Shown here piece after piece: positions 24,801 to 36,800 of a DNA stretch of 64,000 nucleotides (within the stretch, counting starts at the first letter, position 1; each line of letters begins with the position of its first letter). The DNA is taken from NCBI GenBank assembly GCA_964007475.1, contig OZ023274.1, positions 620,001-684,000 on the forward strand. Direction: 5' to 3'. Source of the stretch: Hybos culiciformis. Its lineage: Eukaryota; Arthropoda; Insecta; Diptera; Hybotidae. The position numbers and the translations under genes were made by a program. The notes below the pieces were generated by a model, which was given only the letters and a program-made list of their open reading frames with translations, did no database searches and was not told where the DNA came from.

Positions 24801-27800
24801 ATAAAAACACCCTTTTCAAAATATTTGAAGCGTTTTATTGTGGTTTTTCACTTAATTAATATGGTCATTACGTGTAGTTGTTAGTTTTCACTGAGGAAAA
24901 CAAATTTTTTACAAAGATTAATAAGAAAAAGAAAAATATAACCAAAATTATCGTACACTTTGTACAAAACTGGTACATCAGCAAAATATTGATTTTTGAT
25001 ATAAACACAAAGAACACGCAGAGAAATGCCTTTTCATTCAATATGATTATATCAGTCATAGACTCCTAATCATAACGAAAAAATATCCCTATGATTAAAA
25101 ATCTTCGCGCAAGATGAATAATCTTTGCATATAATTACTACGTTATACATCGTGATTATCTTATGATTTACCTGAAATCATAAGTTATGATGCTTAATCA
25201 TGCTAGTCATAAGTTATGATTAATACAAAAACATTTTTTTTTCACTGTTTATTTTATTTTCGGTGATTAAAATTCAGATTATTTACTTTAATTACTAAAA
25301 TAATAGTACATAGTTGAAATTTTCTGTAATGTCGCTAAAAAAAAATAAAAAACCAAAATTTTTTTGCTTTCTTCGGGATTCGAACCTGCGTCCTTAACAT
25401 TACAAATAGCCAACACACCACACAGAAACTGTGTATACCAAATTTATATTTTCTATTTTATGTACATTTTAAATTTCAATACCGTAGCTGAGTGGTAGTG
25501 TTGGCGGATTGCAATGCTAAAGACCCAGGTTCGAATCCGGAAGAAGACATAAGAAATAAAATTGTAAATTTAATAAAAATATAATAAATAAAATTTAATA
25601 AATTAAAAAAATATTAAAATAAAATAAAAAAAAATAAATAAATGAAAATTAAATAAAAAAAAATTAAATAAAAAAAATTAATAAAAAAAACTTAAATTTT
25701 ATTTTCTTATGTAAAATAGCAGCCATTACTCGCTTTTAAGACGTAAGAAATGAAATCGATATTATTGGGTTGCAGGATTTATGATTTTGCAGTCATAGTG
25801 ATTGTTTTTACCCTTAGTCATTGTTTATGATTAATATTTACGGTTTATGATTAGTTATTAAGAGCTGAGTTCTCTGACTGCTTTACGCATATGTACAATC
25901 GTCATAATCATAATATCTGATTGGATTTCTCTCCGTGAACTATTTTAAAATTGTGTCGGAAGAAATCATAATTGTTATTCCTGTTTCGTAAGGAACCAGT
26001 AATTAAATCAATTTTAGGGCTAGTCTCAACAGATTAAATAACTCATTCCAGTTTTGACTCATTTCTATTTATAACCAACATTAGGATGTCGGCTTGTATG
26101 CCTACAATTTCATTGTAGCCTTCAAACAAGTTCAGTTACTACTTTCCTCCACATATCGGAAGAACTAAATCTGTGTCTTACGCTATTAAATCAGTTTTTG
26201 TGATTTGTTATACTATATAAATTACCATTCTTTTAATTGAGAAACTATTGTATAGATTGGGTGCAATTAGATTTTTTTAATTTTTCACATTCTTATAATT
26301 TTATGTTGAAATATTATTTTTATTTTCATTAAGAAAAATGAAAACCACAGCGGAAAATATAATATTAGTACAAGAAAATAATTTTGGATCTGAATTTTAT
26401 ATGTGAACAAAAAATTAGCATACACCGGATATTCATTTCATAATATCCTTTCCAGTACATGAAAATGAAATTTATTTTTTCGCAGTTGAAAATAATGAAG
26501 AAAAAGGATTATAAAGTGAACAAATTTATTCCTTGTTTTTCTTTTTAGTTTCTGTTCAATTTATTTCCTCTTTTTCATTTTCATTCGAAATTACAATAGA
26601 AAATTATTTTCACTTGTCATTTTATTGAAGTGCAAGTTATATGAAAATTATATGTAGTAATATATTTATTTTAAAAATAAAAAATTTTTCTTATAAAAAT
26701 TGAAGAAATTCTGATTAAAAGCAAAATAATGTTAGTAGTAAATTTATTATTAAATTTGAATTTAATAAATTATTATTTATATATTGAAGTCTTAATATTC
26801 TTGAATTCGATCACAAAAATTTAATATCCTGAAAAAATTAAATTTTTTTCTGCATTTTTATTTTTGTCTGTTTGATGGAAAATATTATTTACCATATAGT
26901 CTTGTTCAATAATAATGTATATTCTATGATTTCGGCTTTGGGAGTTAAAGGCTTTCGACCAGCCAAGAATGTCTATTAAATACATTTTCTTTTTAATTTT
27001 TAAAATATTCTTATGAGTTGGATATAGATAAATGTCGATTAGAGGAGCTTTTGTTTCCAAGGATTCGTTTAAACTTTTGTATTTCAATATGACTAAAAAT
27101 GGTATTGGCAGTTTTCTATCTTAGTCAAATTTTAAACTATGACATATAGAAGAAAATTGTAGATAAATTTGTTTTTTTTTTTTTTTTTTAATTTACAAAA
27201 ATACATAATTCGGTCAATTAATTTTATTACGTTCGACATATTTAGATAGTCTCTAGTCTAAATAATAAAAGATACAGTAAAAATCATTTTCGTAATGAAC
27301 TTTAACGACGACGGAATGGACCTTTTTTTTTGAAATTATCTTGAGGATAAAAGTAATAAAATTGTTTCCAAAAATAAAATAAAGCTGTAATGTTGAAAAA
27401 AAAATTTTTTTTTAATATTGAAAAAAAAATTTTTTGGTGTCTTAGAAAAAAAAATTGTTGTTATCTCTCAACAAGTGTTCTAAAAAAAAAAAAAACAGAA
27501 AAATTTCTCTGACTATCATAAAATTAAATTGAATTTTCATTTTTTTTTTTGTTTTTTATGCTTTTCGAATACATATTTTTTATCATCTTTATTCTTCCAG
27601 TGAGAATGTTCTTTTATTTAATATAATTATGTTCATTGTTCATATTGTGTAAAAAAAAGCTCTTATATAGATATTCCAGGACTAATAAAAAATAAAAAAA
27701 AAAAATAAAAAAATTTTTTTTATTGAGTAATTTTCATTTATGAGTATTTTCTTTTTTGGTTTTTTTTTTTGAAGACACAATATATATATATTTTTTATGA

Positions 27801-30800
27801 TATTTCTTTTTATTAGTAAAGGATTCAAATTTTTGGTGAAACAACCATAAAAAATGATTTTTAGATCATTAATCATGAAAAAAAAAGAAAAATAAGTAGA
27901 AATATTAAAAGAATTTTCCTTATTTTTTTTTTCCTGAAAAACAAATTTTGCCATTATTATTATTTTTCTAGTACAATATTGAAGAGGGGTTGTTATTAAA
28001 ATGAATATTTAGTTCAAGGATAGTTTAATATAAATATATTTATATAGATCTTAAAAATAATAATAAAAAAGAGTTTTATAATAATAATGCTGCAATTAAA
28101 GGTCGTTTGGGTTAAATTTTTCTTATAAACTTTTATTCAACTTTTCAAATATTAAATAAACTTACAGTAAAATTAAGAAAATCACAAAAATAATACATAA
28201 TTTTTGTTATGCTATTTTGATATGCTTCAGTGTCAGTCCTTAAAGGAAGTGAAACAAAATGATTTATGACATAAAAATTTGATGTCAGAAGACTTTGCTA
28301 AAAAAAATATTTTATATGTTTTAAATAATATTTTTGGAAAGGCTCAAACTTCAGAAGGAAAGGTTCAAGCTAGCAGTGGAGCGTTGCCAAGGATTTTTGT
28401 CAGCAATGACTAATTCAATATTTTTGGTCAAAAGGCTACTAAAAACATGACCAAAATAAAATCGTGCATATGATTTTCACATAATCGCGGAAAATAATTG
28501 TAATTGTAAAATTTTAACTACTATTTTCAGGAGAACAATTTAAAGATTTCTTTATGATACTTTTTTTTTTTTTAAATAGATGTTTTACCGAACAAACCAA
28601 ATATAATATAAGCATATAGATAATAAATATATTTTGTATTATAAGTCGGAAAACCAGAGTTAATAAGTAAATAAGAGAGCACTTGTGAGGGTTATAGCAC
28701 AAACCCCATTATTGCATAATTTTGATTTTTCAGAAAAAAAAATTAATCAAAATTTCTAAAAAAAATACAAATACATACAGCATTTTGTTTTTGCCTTCTT
28801 AATAAATAAGTTCAATATAAAATAAGGAAATTATACATATTATGAGATATTTCCTAAGCACTTATTTTTAACAGGTTATCTTCAAACGTCGTAATATACA
28901 TAGAACTTAACAATTGCTTTTAAAAGTCCCAATAGGACAACACGTTTATTATTATTTTTTGATAGTTTCATGTTTTTTATAGCTTTTGGTTTTTATTATT
29001 ATTGGTATTATTATTGTTATGATGTATGTGTAGGAATCAAATAAGATGTATGTACGATGACGACGTACATATAATACCACCTATCAATCTTCCTTTTCGA
29101 AATAATATATAAAAATAAAAATTGTTATGGGAATTGAATTTGAATAATGTCGAATTTTTATTAAAATAATATATAAATTCTATGAAAAAAGGAATAATAT
29201 TTATATGTACCTACCTACATTATTGTATTTAGATATTATTTGCATTATTATGTCGATTATATTCACAGTGCAATAATTTTATACATTAGTAAAAGTTTAA
29301 TGTTATATTTTATTAAATTTTTCTTCGCTTTTTATTTTCAAATTTATTATTATGTAGGGGAGAGGGCTGGGTTGTGGGTCGGGCTGTGTTGGGGGTCAGG
29401 TAATTTTTTCTGTCATGCAAAGTAAAAGTGGCGAATCTAACTACTGTTAAATTTTTGTTTTGACGAGTTTTTAAGCGAACACCGAAGTGAATGAACGTAT
29501 TGCTTATACAAGCTGCATACACCATGTGTGAAAATCGATAAAAAAAAGTGATTTTAAGATTTTTTCAAAGTGCCATTTTGTTTAGTAAATGAATATTAAA
29601 AGGTGATTTGAATGCATTAACATTTAGTTTAAATCTTATTTTTTCGAATTGGTATAGCATTGTGATGATATACGAGTGGAAAATTTTTTTTTCGTCGTCT
29701 TTAAAAATGGCGTCATGGTTAGGTTGTGGATCAGCGATTGGCTGGGTTGTGGGTCATCATTTTTAAGTGTCAAATATCGTTAGTTTTGCCAGTATAAAGT
29801 GTTTTTTATGATTTGACCAGTATTTTAATGCATGTTTTTTTTATTGTTAGTCATATTTTTACCGAAAATGACAACTGAACCCCAAAAAAACAAATTTTTT
29901 CAATTGATGATGATTATTGAAAACTGTCACTCTACGAATAAATACGATGCTGTCACTTTTTGAGAAATATTTTTGCCATTTACGGCTTCTAAAATTTAAA
30001 AAAATTAATATTTTTGATATTTATCGAGGTTTTACTTCAATTTTTTCCATTCTAATCAGGTTTTTCTAGGTGACCCACAACCCAGCCACTTTTTTTTTTC
30101 GAAATTTTTTCACGTACTCACAAAAATGGTCATAAAATTTTTCGAGTTTTTTTAAACACTATACTTTCTTCGGAGTAAAGTTGCGTAAGAACATAACTTT
30201 TCCAACAATGTATAACACTACATACTTTATTTTGCTAATTTATGAATTATAGGTCAAAAACAAAACCCGACCCATAAACCAGCCCTCTCCCTTACAATAA
30301 TTGTACATACATACAACAAGTAAAATATGTCATCATAAATTTAAATGACAAGAATTTTCATAGTTGGTTTTATAAAAAATTCAATCTAAAATTTAAAAGA
30401 AATATTAAACTTTTGGTATAAATTTTTACATGATCAGATTTCAAGAACTTTTCTAGGGTGCTTCATTTAGATTTTTCTCGATTGCATAGTTTTAGAATTT
30501 TGTGCTAATACTGTCGTATTATGTTCTTTAGTTGTGTTTTAGATTCTATAGATAAAGATTCAGATTCTCTTCTGTTTTTTTCAAGTACTTATAAAGTTTG
30601 AATATTTTAGTGAAATTAGCAAAGCATAGCTATGATTTTGAATATAACTCGTAGTCTTCGCGCAGAGAGAATACTTTTAGTTAAGCTTTATAACACATGA
30701 CAAAAAACCCTGAAATAAAGTAAAAACATATTAAACCGCACTCGTCCAAATATTCAATTAATCATTTATATTAAACCTGTAGGAATAATCTTCTTATTCC

Positions 30801-33800
30801 GGTTTTTTTTTTTTTTAATTAGTATTTAATTATTTTACCTCACCAATTATTTTATTTTTCTCAATAAAATTAATTTTCTTATTTTTTTTTTACGACAAAT
30901 TGCCTGATATAAATTTTTTATTAAAAGCCCTTAGGAAATTTAAAAAAAAATTATTTTTAATAAGCAAACAAGATTAATATAAAAAATAAAAACATATATA
31001 AATTGGAGCTACCTATATAAAGAAAAATTCCAAAAAAAAAACATGAAAATATCTTTAATCCAAAATTTGTCATGCTGAATTAAATAATTTTAATTAAATT
31101 TGTAAATTAAAAATAATAAAAGATTTTTTTGTTACTTTTTTGATAAAAAAAAGAAACAGAAAATTCAAAATTATAAAATGTATTTATAACAAAAATTTTA
31201 CTGTAAGAAAAAAAAAATAAAAAATTCAACAAGAAAATCTTAATTTAAAACTTATAATCAGACAAGATGTTACCATTTATTGCGTAGCAGTTTGTCGTCA
31301 ATATATATATAGATAAAAAATACCTTCTTTAATTTGTTTTCTCTCCATTTTAAAATTTCAAATTTTCATCCAAAAACTTTCATTGAGAGTGGAAAGACCT
31401 ATAAGATTTCGCTTTATAAAACTAAGTTCAAAAATTTTAATCTGTTTTCAATTTTATTTGAACTATTCAAAAAGTACTCCACAGTAATTAGTTTCCTATA
31501 TTTATATGATTAGTTCAGGATCACATTCAAATTTTTACATTTTTTACTTTATGTTGTCGATCTTACTTTCTCTCTAAATTTATGATTTTATACATTAAAT
31601 TTTTTTATTTAACATTAAATGCCAAATGGCAAAAATGTATATTATAGTTCAAGACTTTAAAAATTTCAATAAAATAATATTAAAGTAATAAAAATTTGTT
31701 GAATAAAAATAAAAATATTTTTTCTATTTAATTTTTTAGAGTATCTAATAAAAATAATGTTTGGATTTGATAAACATAATAACCACCTATTATATATATA
31801 TATACATATGTATATATTAGCACGGATTCCCTTTATGGAAAATCTTGTCACACAAAAATGATTTTATCTCATAAAAGAAAAATATATAAATAAGAAATAT
31901 TATTTAAATTTATATCTCTATCTGGATTATATGAAAATTCTATATATTTTGTAAATTTTTATCAATTTATTTTTAAGTATGTATAGTATATACATAGTAT
32001 CCTTATTATATTAATTTTTATGTCCTTATAATAATATTTGAATGCAATTTTCGCATAATAATTTATTTTACTCAAACATATTATGGATTTATAGAAAATA
32101 AAAATTAAATACAATATTTTCTTAATCAGCAGATGTTTTTTTAATAAACTTAAAAGTGTTTTTATCGAGCTTGAACTTTTTTATGTTCAAAATTTGGAAA
32201 GTTTTAAGAATATGCAACATAAGAAAATTATGCAACATAAGAAGTCAGTAATATGTTTACTCCTTAATAAAACTTTTATTTTTTTTTCTTTTAATCATAT
32301 CTTAAATACGCAATAAAATTGTATTTCTAATTTGGACGAATATTTTATTAATAAAAAATTATTTAAAAAACTAAATGCAATATACTTGTTAGTTCGATAA
32401 TCTGATTGTATTTGAATAACAATGTTAGTATAAAAGACCAAATATACTAAACAACATGATTTATTTCATACCTTTTTCTTGCTCACCATATAATGATTTT
32501 CTAAATTTTTTCCATTTTTTTATTTTTAATTCGAGTGACTTTATCTTTAAAAAAGAACTCTAACGCTTTTCTTTCTTTTCTTTTTAATTTTAAGTTATAC
32601 ATTTCAAATTTCCAGACAAACAACATAACTATATAATTATCAAAATTTATAATAGAAAATATTTATGCTGTTGCTAATATCATCCCTCAAAAAAGAATAA
32701 AATAGAAAAAAGCACAAGAACGGATTTTGTAACATAGCATATTTACAATGAAAAAGTATAAAGCAATTACTCTTAAGGGTTTTTCACATTTTCTTCTTTG
32801 TTTTATTTCTTTTGCACTTTAAGTGCATTATTGTTTAATAAATGGAATCAAATGTTGTCGCCATTTCACACTTCAGCATCACCTAATGGCGCGTGAACAA
32901 GAAAAGTAAAACAACAAGAAAAAAAATTGTAAATAAATATATGAATTTTTCCTTTTTATAAGTTTTTATAAGTTTGAATGAAAAAAAACAGAAGAAAAAT
33001 TTCTTTTTTATATTTTCACTTTTAAAATTTTTCTTTATTCATTTTTAAAAATCTACAAGATAATAAAATATTTTATGCGACTACATAATCGTTGAAAAAA
33101 ATTAACTCTAAGATTTCTTTTTTTTTTTAGTTTAATACATATATTTTTTTTTAGATATGACATTCTAGCACTAAATTCTGAATACTGAGTCCTATTATAT
33201 GTATAGTGTATTTTTTTATTTTTATGAAATAAATTTTTTTTGAGTAGAAAAATTAGGTTTGATGAATTAGGTTAGATTTGATCTTTGTCTATTGATTCAT
33301 ATGTAATAAAATTTGAAATTAATTATCACTTTGACGACAGTAAATTTTAGCAAATAACGTTCTAAATTTGAGTCTTTACTGTAAAATTGAATCTCAGGAT
33401 GTTCTAAATTTTTATTTTCATATAAATTCGATGGTAGTTATGCTGACCGTAGTTTGTTGGTGATATGATCTCTGATATGATCAAATTTCAAAATTTTTGT
33501 CCCTCGTAAAACTTTCTTTGCTGTCCTGTTTTTTTTTTTTTTTTGTTTTTAACTAAGGATAAAGTTGAAAAAATTTTGAATAAAAGATGAAAACAAATTT
33601 TTTATTTAATATTTATTATATTATTTAAAAAGGTCGAAAAATTATGTAAACATGTTTACATTATCTTGTTTTTTGAGAAGACAAAATAGTTATTTGGTAA
33701 TTCCATTGAGATCTATACAATTTTGAGTCAAATCATGTAGCGACGAAAGTGTGAAATACACATTTTGTTTATTTAGAATTATGCTATTTAACATATAAGG

Positions 33801-36800
33801 CAAAAAATATACATATCAAAATATTTTTTGTGTTTAAAGCAATTTTTTACATGACACAATTAGATTTCAAATGTTTTCCTGTTTTTGACTTAATCAAGCT
33901 AAGTATGTACCAACTAATGAATTGATCTCATTAAATATAAAAAAAGATTCTAACTAAGAGTAAAAAATTATTTGTTTTTTCCCTAGAATACGACTAAAAA
34001 TATCCAAAAAGCATTTTGTTTCGAATCGAAATGAACAAACAAGTCTTAGACAGTCATTATGACATGTTTATTGTTAAATAAAAATTTTTCTTTCTATTTT
34101 CTTATAGCTATTTTTTTTTTTAAATTTTCTAAAAATATAATTTTTTTTTTTTTTTTTGCAAAATCTCATATTCTTTTTGTTAAAAATGGAGAATTTCATA
34201 AGTGCTAGATTTGTCTCTACGGAAAAAAAATATTCAAATTATATTGAGATTCATAAAGAAATTATTAAAATTTATAAAAAAAAAAAATGTTTTCCTTTTT
34301 TTTTTTTGAGAGTTCATATCAAAGCAAAATTTTATGTAAAATTATGTTAGTTTCTTAAAAATTATGAATAAATTATTTTATTTTTTTTGGGCTTAAAACA
34401 TAAATCTTCTGACTTTTTAGTCATTCAAATAATAAAAAAAACCTAATTCAGAAAAAAAAATTAAGGAGACATAAAGAAACCTCTTTAGTGCATGTGTGAT
34501 GTGTTTGACTTCTTGAAAATTTCTTAAAGCAAAAACTTCATGAAAATATATTTTTTTTTAACATAGTTTTTTGAATTAGATTATCTCTACAAAAGAATTC
34601 TTTAATTTTAGAGACATTTGTCGTTATATAAATTTGAACTATATAAATGTTGTTATATAAATTTTAACTATATAATAATATTTATATGTATACATCTATT
34701 ATATTTGTTTTTAAGCCTGTTTTCCATCAAACTACCGAAAATGATTATAAGTTCTAAACTTCTCATCCGATTTGATCTTATCAAGGTTCACTTTCATGCG
34801 CATTCGTCTTCAATTTCATAAAAGAAATTCTCTGATTCCGGGTTAATGAGTTAGAAGTTCTCGAATTGCGCAGGGTCTGAACAATTTGCAATTGATAGAA
34901 TTTTTTTAGACATTAAGCCGTCCTAATGTGTGCGTAGAATTCACGAAATTAATTCAATTGGTTTTGTATATTTTTAATTTAAGCTTAAGTTAAACTAAAG
35001 GACACATTTCGTTGTAAACGATATAATGATAAACTGAATACTTCAATAATGTAAATTAATCCAATGTCTTCAGTTTCATTCAGCCTTTTGATCATTTTAT
35101 TTTTAAAACTAATTATCTAAGTAAATAATAATAACGAAAATTGAAAAAAAAAAATAAACTGAAGAAAGTATAGAAATTCGTTTCGCATTCGTTTCGCTGT
35201 CATTCCTTCAATACGAGATTTCTGACAATGAGTAGAGAAGTCTGGTTTTACCCATAAGCGACTCTTTTGCAAAGGTATATATTTGTTACTACTACTGACA
35301 AACAACAAAGTTAACTTTTATTATGCTCCTTAATAATGTTTTGCTTAACAAATTTTATTTTCTAAATAATTTTATTATAAAATCTAAAATTAGAATTTAT
35401 TTATTTCTATAATTAATTTAAAACTTTTTCTTTAAATTATTTCAGTTAAAATCAAAAAGTTTAACACATTTAGATGCACTGGATTCAATGGTTGCTTGTC
35501 ATCAAGGATCAACCGCACCACAAAAACCTCAGGTAAGTTTATATAAAGTTCTACATTAAATAAGTATATGAATAATGAATGTATAACTATGTCTTTTACT
35601 AAGATTATAAAACCATATACATTTTTTAATTATAATTATTTGAATTTAAATTATCTAAGTACGTACATTTTCTAAACTTTATTATTTTTAACATTAATGA
35701 ACTGAATATAAATTTAGAATTTATTTAAATTCCTTAACCATTTTATATTTTCGGATTTGAAATAACTTTATTTAATTGATTTATGGGAAATATACTACAC
35801 AACCCAGTGAAGTGGGTATTATTTAAAGAAATTTTTTAGTCAAAGTCTTAAAAAATCCAAGCTTAAAAAATTCTCAATTTAAATCAAATGTCAGCAATTT
35901 TCAAGAAAACTGTGTTGTGGATTAATTATTTAACAACAAAAGTTGAAAAAACTGTGGAAAATAAGAAGTGAAACTTTAGACATATTCAAAAGTTATTTGG
36001 CTAACTAATTTTCTAATTTATATTTATAACTTTATTTTGTGGTTACTAGTAAACTTTGCTGTACTCTTAATAATGGTAATTTTTGAGAGAAACTTTTTAT
36101 CAGGTTTTGGAAATATAGATTTTTTTGTATAAAAATAAATTAAAAATTACAAATAAATAAAATATAATGATTTGAAATATATTTCCCTTTCAAATCCTAA
36201 AAATATTCTTACTTTAGAGTAGGATCGTATAATTATTTTTTTTTACAAATGCAATTTATGTCTCAATCACTTCTTTTTTTTCAAATTTGAAAACAAGATT
36301 CATGAAACAATATTATCATCCTGTAAGATAAGGATATTTATAATACTTCTAATGGAAAAATATTTTATTGGGGATTTTAATTTAACTGTACGAAAGAAAT
36401 ATAAAATTTTCTGAATAAGAAATGCAAATAGTTTAGTCCATAATACTCAGCATGATTTAATATGTTGAACACATAAATTACGTAAAAGTGAAAACTACAA
36501 TGATATTTATGCATGAAGCATAAATTTCAGATTTATGTTTATTATTTTTAACATTTTTATTTGATATGGTTATGTCACATCGTTATGACTTTTAACAAAA
36601 GATAAAATATAAGTTTTCTAAAACTTTTGAAAATATGTAAAGTTCACAAGTATGTTTATTTACATCATTTTACATATTTATTTCTTTTTATAACTTTTTA
36701 CAACAAAAACTTTTTTCATTATAAGTACGGTAGGTATTATGTATTCATATTTATTGCTTTTTCGTTCAATAAGTTGAAATTATTATTATGATAAAACTGC

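Larger units (their letters stand above)
25015..25937. mobile_element. 0.92-kb inverted-repeat element with paired tRNA-like sequences at its centre
   Basis: The ends CACGCAGAGAAAT (25015-25027) and ATTTCTCTCCGTG (25925-25937) are inverted with one mismatch. Both halves are studded with ATGATTA/TAATCAT motifs (about eight exact copies). Two tRNA-like segments face opposite ways in the middle. A two-base AA lies outside each end, too short to prove a target duplication. There is no coding frame. I infer a non-autonomous mobile element; the superfamily is unknown. Confidence 0.58.

Noticed and set aside
25482..25547. A functional tRNA gene (Cys or Ala anticodon)
   Set aside because: The anticodon loop has 8 bases, the acceptor stem does not pair, and a related copy faces it; called a tRNA-like relic instead.
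29240..29525. Overlapping open frames on both strands rich in Gly/Trp or Thr/Pro
   Set aside because: They arise from the G-rich end of the 936-bp inverted-repeat element.
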